Shown piece by piece: positions 45,781 to 55,661 of a stretch of 64,000 bases of DNA (the stretch's first letter is position 1; the number at the start of each line of letters is the position of its first letter). The stretch is from Sphingomonas sp. Leaf412 (GTDB lineage Bacteria > Pseudomonadota > Alphaproteobacteria > Sphingomonadales > Sphingomonadaceae): assembly GCF_001425405.1 (NCBI RefSeq), contig NZ_LMQP01000002.1:148194-212193 (forward strand). Direction: 5' to 3'. The translations under genes were made by a program, and so were the position numbers. Below the pieces are notes generated by a model that was given only the letters and a program-made list of their open reading frames with translations, made no database searches and was not told the DNA's origin.

Positions 45781-46893
45781 ATGGCCTACACCGGCAAGGA
45801 ACTGCGCTCCACCGCCACCGAGGATGGGCGCCTGACGCTGACGCTGGAGGATGTGACGCTCGACGCGCCGGGCGACGACGAGGTGATCGTGCGGGTGGAG
45901 GCGGCGCCGATCAATCCGTCCGACCTGGGGTTGCTGCTCGGCCCCGCGGACATCGGCTCGCTGGAGGCGATCGACGGCGGCGTGGCGTTCGGCATCCCGC
46001 AGGGGCGGCTGGGCGGCGTGAAGGCGCGGCTGGGTCAGTCGCTGCCGGTGGGCAACGAGGGCGCGGGCACCGTCGTGGCGGCGGGGGCGAACGCCGCCGC
46101 GCTGGAGGGCAAGCTGGTCGGCATGCTGGGCGGGGGCATGTATACCCAGTACCGCAAGCTGAAGACGCGCGACGTCGTACCGCTGCCCGAGGGCGCGACC
46201 GCGGCGGACGGCGCGTCGATGTTCGTCAATCCGCTGACCGCGCTGGCCTTCGTCGAAACGATGCGGATGGAGGGGCACAGCGCGATCGTCCACACCGCGG
46301 CGGCATCGAACCTGGGGCAGATGTTGCAGAAGATCTGCACCGCGGACGGCGTGCCGCTGGTGAACATCGTGCGCAGCGAGGAGCAGGCGGCGATCCTGCG
46401 CGGCATCGGCGCGACGTACGTCCTGAACAGCAAGGATGCGGATTTCCGCGCGCAACTGGTCGACGCCATCGCCGAGACGAAGGCGACGCTGGCGTTCGAC
46501 GCGATCGGCGGCGGATCGCTGGGCAGCGACATCGTGCAGTCGATGGAACAGGCCGCGGTGCGCAACATGACCGAATACAGCCGCTACGGATCGAACAGCT
46601 TCAAGCAGCTGTACATCTACGGCGCGCTGGACCTCGGTCCGACGGTGATGAACCGGCTGGCGTTCGGGTTCCAGTGGAGCGTGGGCGGGTTCCTGCTGAC
46701 GCCGTTCATGCAGAAGGCGGGACAGGAGGTCGTCGGTCGGATGCGGCAGCGGGTCGTGGACGAATTGAAGACGACCTTCGCGAGCAACTACACCCGCACG
46801 ATCGGGCTCGCCGAGGCGCTGGAGCCCGAGGTGCTGCGCGCGTACGAGAAGAAGGCGACGGGGGAGAAATATCTGATCGACCCGACGCGGTGA
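45781..46893 (+). CDS. Zinc-type alcohol dehydrogenase/quinone oxidoreductase family protein
   Basis: A 370-residue medium-chain dehydrogenase/reductase. The N-terminal GroES-like domain contains VRVEAAPINPSDLGLLLGP (about 38-56) and GNEGAGTVVAAG (about 84-95); the Rossmann part contains VHTAAASNLGQML (about 164-176) instead of the usual GAAGGVG. There is no structural zinc cysteine cluster, so it is probably a zinc-free NADPH oxidoreductase. GAGGATGAGG precedes the ATG. Substrate unknown. Confidence 0.85.
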   Translation: MAYTGKELRSTATEDGRLTLTLEDVTLDAPGDDEVIVRVEAAPINPSDLGLLLGPADIGSLEAIDGGVAFGIPQGRLGGVKARLGQSLPVGNEGAGTVVAAGANAAALEGKLVGMLGGGMYTQYRKLKTRDVVPLPEGATAADGASMFVNPLTALAFVETMRMEGHSAIVHTAAASNLGQMLQKICTADGVPLVNIVRSEEQAAILRGIGATYVLNSKDADFRAQLVDAIAETKATLAFDAIGGGSLGSDIVQSMEQAAVRNMTEYSRYGSNSFKQLYIYGALDLGPTVMNRLAFGFQWSVGGFLLTPFMQKAGQEVVGRMRQRVVDELKTTFASNYTRTIGLAEALEPEVLRAYEKKATGEKYLIDPTR

Positions 46894-46900
46894 GGGCTGT

Positions 46901-46985
46901 GTCCCCGCGAAGGCGGGGACCCAGTCTGGGCTCCCGCCTTGGGTCCCATCAAAGTATTACTTTGATGAGTGCCCTTCGCGGGAGC
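46901..46985. repeat. Compound repeat with a second palindrome inserted in it
   Basis: The first hairpin GTCCCCGC-GAAG-GCGGGGAC (46901-46920) is intact. The second, GCTCCCGC (46930-46937) with GCGGGAGC (46978-46985), should have a CTTC loop as in the copy at 44316-44335, but the loop is enlarged to 40 bases by an insert flanked by CTT on both sides. The insert carries a perfect 10-bp inverted repeat, CATCAAAGTA and TACTTTGATG, around one base (46947-46967). Confidence 0.85.
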
Positions 46986-46993
46986 ACATTCTT

Positions 46994-48163
46994 TTAGCGC
47001 AGCGCCTTCACCGCGGGGGTGTCCATGCGGCGCATCATGTCGGCGCGGTCCATCGGCGGGGTTGCTCCAACCGCGCCCGCGGGCGCAACGTCGGTCGCCG
47101 CACCGATCGCGACCGGGGTGAAGCCGGTGCCGCCGGTCACCTTCATCGCCTCCGCCAGCATCCGCGGCGGCGTGTCATAGCCTTCGTAGCTCAGCCGGAA
47201 CGTGCCCCAGTGGATCGGGATCGAGCGCGTCGCGCCGAGCCGCTGGTGCACCAGCGCCGCCTCCGCCGGGCCGATGTGGCTGCCCGACGACATCTGTCCC
47301 GGCGCGAAGCGGAAGGCGCCGATCGGGATCAGCGCCAGCCGTACCGGCCCCAGCGCCGCCGCCTCCGCGGGCCAATTGCCGTCGCCGAAGCCGGTGTCGC
47401 CCGCGAAGAAGACGTTGCCGCCCGACGGCAGGCGGATCACGAAGCTGGACCACAGGGCGCGGTTGCGGTCGGTGAACCAGCGGCTGCCCCAATGGTGGTT
47501 GCGCGTGACCGCGACCGATATGCCGGGGCGAACCTGCGCGCTCTGGCCCCAGTCGAGCGCGGTCGCCTGCGCCCCGGTCTGCGCGATGACGCTGTCGTTG
47601 CCGAAGCTGGTGACGATGAGCGGCCTGTCGCGTTCCCACAGGCGCTTCAGCGTATCCTTGTCCAGATGGTCGTAATGGTTGTGGCTGACCAGGACGAGGT
47701 CGATCCGGGGCAGGTCGGCAAGTGCGATCCCGGGTGCGGCCACGCGCCTCGGCCCGAAACCGAACGGTCCGGCGCGATCGGCGTAGACGGGGTCGGTCAG
47801 GATGTTCAGCCCCTGCGTCTGGATCAGGACGGTCGCATGGCCGATCCACGTCGCCACCATCCGGTCGCCGTCGATCCGCTCGGCAGGTTTCCCGGCGGCC
47901 ACCGGCACCGCATCGGGCCATGACGGGCGCCCGTCGCTGCCGCTTAGCTGCCGCCACAGGAAGCCGCCGCGGCTGCCCCCGGCGGGGGGGGCCGCGGTGT
48001 CGTCGCCATCGGGATTGAAGAAGCGCGCGCCGTCGAAATGGTCGCTGTCGGGACCGATGTAATAGATGCGGTCGAGGAAGCGCGGGACGATCGCGATCGC
48101 CAGTCCGACCGCGACGATCACGAGCAGGACGACGCCGCCGACGATCTTCAATAGCAGCGCCAC
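46994..48163 (-). CDS. Membrane-anchored MBL-fold hydrolase (NAPE-PLD/UlaG-like)
   Basis: A 389-residue protein with an N-terminal membrane helix (about 3-27) and a metallo-beta-lactamase fold. The metal motif is SHNHYDHLD (about 161-169), followed by HHWGSRWFTDRN and FFAGDTGFGDG, which match the group of N-acylphosphatidylethanolamine phospholipase D-like enzymes; IPIHWGTF supplies another metal ligand. The substrate is unknown. Translation starts at a GTG (48163). It is convergent with the dehydrogenase gene. Confidence 0.85.
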   Translation of the reverse strand: MALLLKIVGGVVLLVIVAVGLAIAIVPRFLDRIYYIGPDSDHFDGARFFNPDGDDTAAPPAGGSRGGFLWRQLSGSDGRPSWPDAVPVAAGKPAERIDGDRMVATWIGHATVLIQTQGLNILTDPVYADRAGPFGFGPRRVAAPGIALADLPRIDLVLVSHNHYDHLDKDTLKRLWERDRPLIVTSFGNDSVIAQTGAQATALDWGQSAQVRPGISVAVTRNHHWGSRWFTDRNRALWSSFVIRLPSGGNVFFAGDTGFGDGNWPAEAAALGPVRLALIPIGAFRFAPGQMSSGSHIGPAEAALVHQRLGATRSIPIHWGTFRLSYEGYDTPPRMLAEAMKVTGGTGFTPVAIGAATDVAPAGAVGATPPMDRADMMRRMDTPAVKALR

Positions 48164-48221
48164 GGCCCGACCTCTCCGGTGAACGAGACGCCCCCAACGC
48201 GCCGCATCGCCGCGGGAGCCG

Positions 48222-48671
48222 TCACCGCAGCAATTCGTCGCGAATCCGGATCGCGGTCGTCGACACCCGCACCTCCAGCATGAAGGCGCCGAGGCTGGCG
48301 ATCAGCAGCGCCATCGCCAGGATGAAGCCCGCCGCGACATACTGACCGATGTGGAATTTCAGCAGCACCGCGACGAACAGCATCGCGACGACGAGGCAGG
48401 TCATGACCGCGCTGGATACCGCCATCAGCAGCGCGGCGTTGGTGATCGACATGCGCCGCGCCAGGACGCGCAGTTCGCCCACCGCGCGATCGTGATCCGC
48501 GCCCGTCGTCTCCTGGTGGATGCGTTCCAGCACGCGTGCCCGGTCGATCACGCGCGACAGCCGACCGGCCAGGACGTTCAGAAGCGCGCCGATGCCCGCG
48601 AGCATGAACACTGGGCTGAGCGACGCCTGGATCGCGTCGGCGATGGTGGAGATGGCGGGGGAATAGGCCAT
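48222..48671 (-). CDS. DUF2721 membrane protein
   Basis: A 149-residue protein with three hydrophobic segments (about 19-38, 85-107 and 112-134) and the conserved FMLAGIGALLNVLAGRLSRV and ARVLE stretch of DUF2721 proteins. The family has no known function. The ATG at 48671 was chosen because the family N-terminus (ISTIADAIQASLSPVFML) follows. It lies 58 bp upstream of the MBL gene on the same strand. Confidence 0.8.
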   Translation of the reverse strand: MAYSPAISTIADAIQASLSPVFMLAGIGALLNVLAGRLSRVIDRARVLERIHQETTGADHDRAVGELRVLARRMSITNAALLMAVSSAVMTCLVVAMLFVAVLLKFHIGQYVAAGFILAMALLIASLGAFMLEVRVSTTAIRIRDELLR

Positions 48672-48790
48672 GCCGCCTCCAATGCGGCGGGTGCGAAGAG
48701 AGCGCAAGGGTGACGGGGCAGGGGCGCCGGGGCAGGGGGGGGCGGGCGCACGAACGCTCTGGTAACCCCGCGGGGCGTAGAGCGCGGTTG

Positions 48791-49894
48791 ATGACCCGCC
48801 CGCTGCGCCTCGACCCCGGCACCGCCGCCGCCGCGCCGGTCGACGCGATCCTCCACGACGGCCTGCCCGAGGCGATCGATACGATCGCGGATGCGGGGCC
48901 GGCGTCGCATCGCTTCCTTCGGCGCGGCTGGTTCGCCGCGGCGACCGCGGCCTATGGCGGCGCGGCGCGTACCATCGTGGCGCGCGTCGATGGCGCGCCG
49001 GTGCTGGCATTGCCGATCGTGCGCGCGGGGCCGCGCGGGCTGGGCATCGCGGCGGTCGCGGGCTGCTACTGGCCGTTCCGCAGCGTGCCGGCGGTTCCCG
49101 CGATGCTGGGCGAGGCGGCGATGGCCGCGACGCTCGCGACGCTGGCGGGCACGACGCGGGCGTTGCGGATCGGGCCGGTGCCCGACGGCGATGCGGGGGT
49201 CGCGGCGCTGACGCAGGCGGCACGCGCACGGGGCTGGGGCGTGGCGAGCCGCGCGGTGGCGAGCACCTTCGTCCTCGACATGGCGGCGTTGCGCGCGGAG
49301 GGGCAATGGCCGCGCGGATCGACGCTGCGCAAGAACCGCTTCCACGAAAAGCATCTGGCCGCGCACGGCGCGCTCGACTGGTCGTTCGTGGATCCCGGCG
49401 GCTGGGACGCCGCCTTCGACGCGATGGCGGCGGTGGAGACGCGCAGCTGGCTGGCGGACCGTACCGACGGGGCGGATGCGAAGTTCACCGCGCGCGGCCA
49501 TGGCGCGTTCTTCCGCGCGGCGGCGCGCGATCCGGTCATTGCGGGCATGTTCAACGCCGCGCTGCTACGCGTCGACGGGGTGCCCGCGGCCTTCTCCTTC
49601 GACCTCGACGCAGGCGCGCTGAAATATGCCGTCGCCAACAGCTACGACCCCGTCTTCGCCAAGCATTCGCCGGGGAAGCTGCTGTATTACCGCAACCTCG
49701 TCCGCGCGATCGAGCGCGGGGTGACGACGGTCGACTGGGGCGCGGGCGACAGCGGGTACAAGCGCGTCATCGGTGCGGCGGAGGGGCCGGTGCTGCGCGA
49801 CTGGCTGCTGCTGCGGCCGGGGATGACATCGTGGCTGGCGCCGGTGGCGCGGCGGGTGTGGGGAGATGACGGGCACCCGACCCAGCGTTCGTAA
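48791..49894 (+). CDS. GNAT-fold acetyltransferase (CelD/BcsL-like)
   Basis: A 367-residue protein with two GNAT-like halves, of the Acetyltransf_6 type found near exopolysaccharide genes. Typical sequences are RGSTLRKNRFHEKHL (about 177-191), FDLDAGALKYAVANSYDP (about 271-288) and SPGKLLYYRNLVRAIERG (about 293-310). It probably acylates an amino group or builds a surface-polymer precursor; the substrate is unknown. The ATG at 48791 follows the divergent DUF2721 gene by 119 bp. Confidence 0.8.
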   Translation: MTRPLRLDPGTAAAAPVDAILHDGLPEAIDTIADAGPASHRFLRRGWFAAATAAYGGAARTIVARVDGAPVLALPIVRAGPRGLGIAAVAGCYWPFRSVPAVPAMLGEAAMAATLATLAGTTRALRIGPVPDGDAGVAALTQAARARGWGVASRAVASTFVLDMAALRAEGQWPRGSTLRKNRFHEKHLAAHGALDWSFVDPGGWDAAFDAMAAVETRSWLADRTDGADAKFTARGHGAFFRAAARDPVIAGMFNAALLRVDGVPAAFSFDLDAGALKYAVANSYDPVFAKHSPGKLLYYRNLVRAIERGVTTVDWGAGDSGYKRVIGAAEGPVLRDWLLLRPGMTSWLAPVARRVWGDDGHPTQRS

Positions 49895-49963
49895 TGAGCG
49901 CCGGCGACGCACATGCGCCAGCGCCTGGCCTTCGACTGCGCTCTGGCCGACCGGAGGATGTGG

Positions 49964-50617
49964 TTATCCGGCCGTCGGACTGGTCAGGATCGCCTCCACC
50001 GCGTCGAGCATCCCGGCCAGCGCCTCCGGCCGGCTCCAGAAATGGTGGTCGCCGGTGTCGCTGCGGTCCATCGCCGCCTCGCGCGCGGCCAGCAGCGTCT
50101 GGAGCGACAGCGCGGCGAACAGCAGGCGCTGGTTGATCGTGGCGGCGGACAGGGGGGCCAGCAGCCGCTGCACATGCGCGCGATAGCGGGCATAACCGGG
50201 CGAATGATCCGACACCGCGTCGTGGAACAGCGCGCGGCGTTCGTTCTGGACGTTCACGATGAAGCGGAAGTACGTTTCCGCCTCCCCGGTGTCCCCGCCG
50301 AGGTCCAGGCAGGGCAGGACGTTGGCGCGCACCACGTCGCGCAGCGACGGCGGGCCGTCCGCCTCCGCCGCGTCGAACATCGCGCGCCGCCGCGCGTCGA
50401 TCAGGTCCGCGCCGTCGATCAGCAATTCGCGCAGCAGATCGTCCTTGCTGCCGAAATAATAATGGACCGCGGCGGCGTTGCGCTGGCCTGCGGCTTCCAC
50501 CACCTCGCGCATCCCCACCGCCGCGATGCCGCGTTCGGCGAACAGGCGGCGCGCCGCGCGCTTCAGTTCGTTGCGCGTGCTGCCGCCGCGGGGGAGGGGC
50601 TGGGCCTTTCCGGTCAT
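49964..50617 (-). CDS. TetR family transcriptional regulator
   Basis: A 217-residue regulator. The helix-turn-helix lies in RRLFAERGIAAVGMREVVEA-like sequence (about 22-45), followed by AAVHYYFGSKDDLLRELL. The C-terminal domain differs from well-known subfamilies, so the ligand is unknown. The ATG at 50617 gives a short N-terminal arm. It lies 41 bp after the flavodoxin-like gene on the same strand and may control it. Confidence 0.88.
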   Translation of the reverse strand: MTGKAQPLPRGGSTRNELKRAARRLFAERGIAAVGMREVVEAAGQRNAAAVHYYFGSKDDLLRELLIDGADLIDARRRAMFDAAEADGPPSLRDVVRANVLPCLDLGGDTGEAETYFRFIVNVQNERRALFHDAVSDHSPGYARYRAHVQRLLAPLSAATINQRLLFAALSLQTLLAAREAAMDRSDTGDHHFWSRPEALAGMLDAVEAILTSPTAG

Positions 50618-50658
50618 CGCATCGACCTTCCACGCCCGCGCCGCCGTCGCAAGGGGCG

Positions 50659-51276
50659 TCAGTCGTCCGCGCCGGGGATGGGCGCGTCCTTCAGCAGCCG
50701 CGCCAGATGCGCGGCGTTGGTCGCCAGCATCCCCGCGGTCTTCGCCACTTTCTCCGGCGTTTCGTCCAGATCCTTGAAATCGACCGATCCGTACGCCTCG
50801 CCCACCCAATATATCGCGCCGACGGGGGGAATCGTGAAGCCGACGTCGTTAAGGCACTGGAACGTCTGTGCCGACGACACGTGGGCGCCGTCCTCGTTCC
50901 CCACGATCGCGGTCACCGCGACCTTGCCGTAGCTGGGCATCCGGCCCGCGTCGTCGGTTTCGGACAGGAAGGCGTCCATCCGTTCCAGCACGCGTTTCGC
51001 GACCGAACCCAGCTGCCCCATCCAGATCGGTCCGGCCAGGACCAGGATATCGTGGTCGAGGATGCGGCGGCGCAGGTCGGGCCAATCGTCGCCCGGCCCC
51101 TCGTCGCTGGTCACGCCGGGCAGGATGTTCAGCGCGGCGACGCGGACCGGATCGGACATGGTCACGCCCGCCTTCGCGAGCGCGTCGCCCACGACCGTGA
51201 GCATCGCATCCGTCGAGGATTTCTGCGTCGGATCCGATTTCAGCGTACAATTCAGGGCGATGGCGGTCAGCGTCAT
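50659..51276 (-). CDS. Flavodoxin-like NAD(P)H-dependent FMN oxidoreductase
   Basis: A 205-residue flavodoxin-fold protein. The FMN phosphate loop corresponds to NCTLKSDPTQKSSTDAML (about 9-26); AGPIWMGQLGSVAKRVLERM (about 80-99) and VGNEDGAHVSSAQTFQCLND bind the flavin ring. AGGAGA precedes the ATG. Electron partner and substrate are unknown. It is adjacent to the TetR regulator and the M20 peptidase gene, all on the minus strand. Confidence 0.85.
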   Translation of the reverse strand: MTLTAIALNCTLKSDPTQKSSTDAMLTVVGDALAKAGVTMSDPVRVAALNILPGVTSDEGPGDDWPDLRRRILDHDILVLAGPIWMGQLGSVAKRVLERMDAFLSETDDAGRMPSYGKVAVTAIVGNEDGAHVSSAQTFQCLNDVGFTIPPVGAIYWVGEAYGSVDFKDLDETPEKVAKTAGMLATNAAHLARLLKDAPIPGADD

Positions 51277-51306
51277 GGGGTTTCTCCTGCGAGAACCCGG
51301 AGCGCA

Positions 51307-52653
51307 TCACCGCGCGCGCGGTTCCGTGGACAGGCGGGTGATGAGCGCGGCGCTGCGCAGCGCCTGACGCTGGATGCTGGCGAGATCGACCGTCTCCCCC
51401 ACCGCATGCGCGCCGCCGCCATCGACGCCCATGCCGCCCAATGTATCGGCATAGGCGGCGACGAAGCCCGAATCGGCCGCGCCGCGCTTCGCCGGATCGT
51501 ATTCGCCCATTTCGGGCAGGCCGAGGTCGCGGTTTACCGCGTTCAGCGTCGCCAGCAGCGCGCGATTGCCCGCGGATGGCGCCATCGGCGGGTAGCTGTC
51601 GAAGAATTGCAGCGTCGCATCGGTCTTCGGCAGGTGCTGCGCCACGATCGCCTGCATCTGCGCGCGCACCCGCGTCTCCTGCTCGGGGGTCAGCGTACGC
51701 AGGTCGCCGCGCGCGATCGCAGCAGCGGGCATGACGTTGGTCTTCCCGCTGGCGGTGACGTTCAGCCCGGCGGCGTCGATCGCGGCGGGGGTGCCGCCCG
51801 CCATGACGCCGACGCTGTAGGTCAGGTTCGGCTCGGGCAGGTCGCGGCGGAACGCGTCGACGATGCGCGCCAGTTCGTAGATCGCGCCATAGCCGCGTTC
51901 GGTGCCGAAGATGCCGCCGGAATGGCCCGTGCTGCCGCTGGTCTTCAGCTCCCAGCTGCTCGATCCGCGGCGCGCGACGGTCGCCATGTCGCGTCCGTCC
52001 TGCCGCGCGAGCCCTTCATATTCCAGCGCGACGTCGGCCCATTTCCCCGCCTCGATCAGGTCGCGGCGCGCGACCGCCAGCGGGGCGCCGGTCCGTTCCT
52101 CGTCGCCGACCAGGTGGACCTGGATATCCGCGTTCTTCAGCGTGCCCGCCGCCTGCATCGCGCGCAGCGCGGCGACGATGACGACGTTGCCGCCCTTCAT
52201 GTCGCTGGTCCCCGGACCGGTCGCAATATCGCCGTCGCGGACGAATTTCTGGAACGGCGAGGATGGTTCGAACACCGTGTCGAGATGGCCGATCAGCAGG
52301 ATGCGCTTGCCGCGGCCGTTGCCCTTGTGCGTGGCGACGAGATGTCCGGCGCGTGCGGTCGCGGATTGATCGATCCAGCGGACGGTGAAGCCCAGCGCCT
52401 CGAATTCGGGACGGAAGATGTTGCCGACCTTGCGCACGCCGTCCAGGTTCAGCGTGCCCGAATTCTGGTTCACCGCGCGTTCCAGCAGCGCGACGTTGCG
52501 TTCCTGCTCCGCGGCGATCGTCGCCTTCATGCGCGCGTCGGTCGGCGCGGCGGCGGCGGGGGCGGCGATCAGCACCAGCGCGGCGGCGGTGAGGCCGCGA
52601 ATGTTGCGAATGTTGAGGCGCTGGCGCGTTTTCGGGCGGGGCTGGTTCTGCAT
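51307..52653 (-). CDS. Secreted M20 family metallopeptidase (carboxypeptidase G2-like)
   Basis: A 448-residue zinc peptidase with a signal peptide (about 13-37, ending AAPAAAAP). The metal-binding motifs are LLIGHLDTVFE (about 116-126), GTSDMKGGN (about 145-153) and GDEERTG (about 180-186). A dimerisation domain interrupts the catalytic domain as usual. Such enzymes release C-terminal glutamate or hydrolyse N-acyl amino acids. The ATG at 52653 gives the expected leader. Confidence 0.9.
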   Translation of the reverse strand: MQNQPRPKTRQRLNIRNIRGLTAAALVLIAAPAAAAPTDARMKATIAAEQERNVALLERAVNQNSGTLNLDGVRKVGNIFRPEFEALGFTVRWIDQSATARAGHLVATHKGNGRGKRILLIGHLDTVFEPSSPFQKFVRDGDIATGPGTSDMKGGNVVIVAALRAMQAAGTLKNADIQVHLVGDEERTGAPLAVARRDLIEAGKWADVALEYEGLARQDGRDMATVARRGSSSWELKTSGSTGHSGGIFGTERGYGAIYELARIVDAFRRDLPEPNLTYSVGVMAGGTPAAIDAAGLNVTASGKTNVMPAAAIARGDLRTLTPEQETRVRAQMQAIVAQHLPKTDATLQFFDSYPPMAPSAGNRALLATLNAVNRDLGLPEMGEYDPAKRGAADSGFVAAYADTLGGMGVDGGGAHAVGETVDLASIQRQALRSAALITRLSTEPRAR

Positions 52654-52786
52654 GCCCCTTCGTATCAGGAGCGGCCGGCGTAGGACATAGGGGGGCATGG
52701 GGGGCATGGGGGGGGGGCATGGGGGTGGCGCGGCCGGACCGTGCCGGAACCCCGCACGCGCCCGGGGGATTGTGGAGGCTTCAGTG

Positions 52787-53239
52787 ATGGAGTTTCCCAT
52801 GCGTAACATGCTTGCGGCCATGGCCGTGATGATCGTGGCGTCGCCGCTGGCGGCGCAGCAGTCCGCCGACCCGAACGCGCCGCGCACGCCGCTGCCCTAC
52901 GACCGCGGCTACGACAAGGACCAGCCGCGCACGCGCGCGATCAACGATGCCGAGCGGCCCGAGGTGCAGGAAGCGAACGACATCGCGCTGGCGCAGTCGC
53001 GGACGGTGTCGGCGCCCACGGTGGCGGGCAATGCCGCGAACGAGGCGCGCTATGCCGCCGACGTGGCGGCGTATCGCGTGATGCTGCGCCAGCATCGCCG
53101 CGACGTGCGCGCCTATGCGCGGCAGGAGGGCGCCTATGCGCAGGCGATGGCCGACTGGCGCGCGCAGGTCGACGCCTGCGACCGCGGCAACCGGCGCGCG
53201 TGCGATGCGCCGACGCCGGATCCGATGAACTATATGTGA
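52787..53239 (+). CDS. Exported protein of unknown function
   Basis: A 150-residue protein with a signal peptide (NMLAAMAVMIVASPLAA, cleavage near residue 22 from this start) and a mature part with a Tyr/Arg/Ala-rich helix (about 75-125: YAADVAAYRVMLRQHRRDVR) and two cysteines near the C-terminus (DACDRGNRRACDA). GGAGG lies 8 bp before the ATG at 52787; a second start at 52799 also has a good site. I do not recognise the family. Divergent from the M20 gene. Confidence 0.7.
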   Translation: MEFPMRNMLAAMAVMIVASPLAAQQSADPNAPRTPLPYDRGYDKDQPRTRAINDAERPEVQEANDIALAQSRTVSAPTVAGNAANEARYAADVAAYRVMLRQHRRDVRAYARQEGAYAQAMADWRAQVDACDRGNRRACDAPTPDPMNYM

Positions 53240-53622
53240 GGGGTGGGGGGGCTTGTGCTCCCCGCTAGGGGTCGGGCGGAGGCGGGGCTGAGGGCGCGCG
53301 CACTCGTACTTCGAGACGGCCCTTCGGCTTCGCTCAGGGCCTCCTCAGCACGAACGGGGGGGCAAGGTTCTCGTCACCGCCCTATATCGCGACGTGACGT
53401 CCTCAATTACCTCCGTTCGCCCTAAGGAGAGGCTGAGCGACGTCGAAGCCTCGTCTCGAAGGGTATGCGCGACGCATGTGCCGTGAGACGCCATGAGCGG
53501 TAGCGCACGTCTTCGACCACGTTCCGACGACCGACGCGGTAAAGCCGCGTCGTCAGACCGCGCGGGGCGCGGCTGGCCGGCCTTCGCGGTGTCGCGGGCA
53601 GCTTGCGCTGCCCGCGTGCCGT
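53240..53622. repeat. Gene-free stretch with an inverted pair of dispersed repeats
   Basis: About 380 bases without a convincing gene. The left part (about 53309-53356) has TTCGGCTTCGCTCAGG and GCACGAACGG; the right part (about 53413-53470) has the reverse sense of it (CCGTTCGCCC, GGCTGAGCGACGTCGAAGCC, TCGAAGGGTATGCG). These are imperfect copies of the repeat at 37028-37085. From 53475 to 53622 I see only the short inverted sequence GGGCAGCTTGCGCTGCCC near the glnA stop, a possible glnA terminator. Confidence 0.65.
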
Positions 53623-55035
53623 TCAGGCGCTGTAGTACATGTCGTATTCGACCGGCGACGGGGTCATTTCCCAGCGCGCGACCTCGCCCCACTTCAGTTC
53701 GACATACGCCTCGATCTGATCCTTCGTGAACACGTCGCCCTTCAGCAGGAAGTCGTGGTCGGCCAGCAGGCTGTCGAGTGCCTCGCGCAGCGATGCGCAG
53801 ACGGTCGGGACTTCGGCCAGTTCGGCCGGCGGCAGGTCGTACAGGTTCTTGTCCATCGCCTCGCCCGGATGGATCTTGTTCTGGATACCGTCCAGACCCG
53901 CCATCAGCAGCGCGGCATAGGCGAGGTACGGGTTCGCCATCGCATCGGGGAAACGCACCTCGACACGCTTCGACTTCGGACCCGTGCCGTAGGGGATACG
54001 GCAGGATGCGGAGCGGTTGCGCGCCGAATAGGCGAGCAGCACCGGCGCCTCGTATCCCGGGACCAGCCGCTTGTAGCTGTTGGTCGTGGGGTTGGTGAAG
54101 GCGTTGATCGCCTTGGCATGCTTGATGATGCCGCCGATGAAATACAGGCACGTGTCGGACAGGCCGGCATAGCCGTTGCCCGCGAACAGCGGGCTCTTGC
54201 CTTCCCAGATCGAGAAGTGCGTGTGCATCCCGCTGCCGTTATCTTCCTTGATCGGCTTGGGCATGAAGGTCGCGGTCTTGCCATAGGCGTGCGCGACCTG
54301 GTGCACGACGTACTTGTAGATCTGCATCCGGTCCGCGGTCTGCGTCAGCGTGCCGAAGGTCAGGCCCAGTTCGTGTTGCGCGGCGGCGACCTCGTGGTGA
54401 TGCTTGTCGCAGGGCAGGCCCATTTCGAGCATCGTCGTGACCATCTCGCCACGGATGTCGACCGCGCTGTCGACGGGCGCGACGGGGAAATAGCCGCCCT
54501 TCGCACGCGGACGGTGCGCCAGGTTCCCGCCCTCGTAATCGCGGCCGGTGTTCGTCGGCAGTTCGATGTCGTCGATCTTGAAATAGGATTCGGCGTAGTT
54601 GGTGTCGAACTGCACGCTGTCGAACATGAAGAATTCGGCTTCCGGCCCGACGTACACGGTGTCGCCGATGCCGGTCGACTTCACATACGCCTCCGCGCGC
54701 TTCGCGGTGGTGCGCGGGTCGCGGCTGTAGCCTTCGCCGGTCGACGGTTCGACGATGTCGCAGAACACGATCAGCATCGGCGTGGCGGAGAAGGGGTCGG
54801 TGTAGACCGCGTCGAGATCGGGCATCAGGATCATGTCCGACTCGTTGATCGCCTTCCAGCCCTCGATCGAGCTGCCGTCGAACATCAGGCCGTCGGTCCA
54901 CTCATCCTCGCCCATCACGGACGCGACCATGGTCAGGTGCTGCCACTTCCCCTTGGGATCGGTGAAGCGCAGGTCGACCCACTCGATCTCCTCTTCCTTG
55001 ATCTTCTTCAGGACGTCCGAGGCCGTGTTCGCCAT
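53623..55035 (-). CDS. glnA: Glutamine synthetase type I
   Basis: A 470-residue enzyme that makes glutamine from glutamate, ammonia and ATP. The N-terminal beta-grasp contains [40 protein letters not shown] and the ATP site [16 protein letters not shown] are diagnostic. The adenylylation tyrosine is in NLYDLPP (Tyr at about 399), so activity is likely controlled by GlnE. The ATG at 55035 is preceded by a GA-rich stretch. It follows glnB with a 95-bp spacer containing a compound repeat. Confidence 0.97.
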   Translation of the reverse strand: MANTASDVLKKIKEEEIEWVDLRFTDPKGKWQHLTMVASVMGEDEWTDGLMFDGSSIEGWKAINESDMILMPDLDAVYTDPFSATPMLIVFCDIVEPSTGEGYSRDPRTTAKRAEAYVKSTGIGDTVYVGPEAEFFMFDSVQFDTNYAESYFKIDDIELPTNTGRDYEGGNLAHRPRAKGGYFPVAPVDSAVDIRGEMVTTMLEMGLPCDKHHHEVAAAQHELGLTFGTLTQTADRMQIYKYVVHQVAHAYGKTATFMPKPIKEDNGSGMHTHFSIWEGKSPLFAGNGYAGLSDTCLYFIGGIIKHAKAINAFTNPTTNSYKRLVPGYEAPVLLAYSARNRSASCRIPYGTGPKSKRVEVRFPDAMANPYLAYAALLMAGLDGIQNKIHPGEAMDKNLYDLPPAELAEVPTVCASLREALDSLLADHDFLLKGDVFTKDQIEAYVELKWGEVARWEMTPSPVEYDMYYSA

Positions 55036-55060
55036 GATGCTTTCTCTCTCTCGCAATTTG

Positions 55061-55125
55061 CGTCACCCCGGCGAACGCCGGGGTCTCGCCGTAACTGGAA
55101 GGCCCCGGCGTGCGCCGGGGTGACG
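55061..55125. repeat. Compound palindromic repeat between glnB and glnA
   Basis: Outer arms CGTCA and TGACG enclose two hairpins: ACCCCGGCG-AA-CGCCGGGGT (55065-55084) and CCCCGGCG-TG-CGCCGGGG (55103-55120). Architecture is the same as at 44282-44340. Lying inside the glnB-glnA transcript, it may attenuate or stabilise the mRNA. Confidence 0.8.
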
Positions 55126-55130
55126 CGTGA

Positions 55131-55661
<531 letters not shown>

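Noticed and set aside
52682..52745. Run of GGGGGGCATGGGG-type sequence between the M20 gene and the next gene, as a G-quadruplex or regulatory repeat
   Set aside because: The G runs are irregular and short, and lie in a normal divergent gap; nothing besides base composition supports a role.
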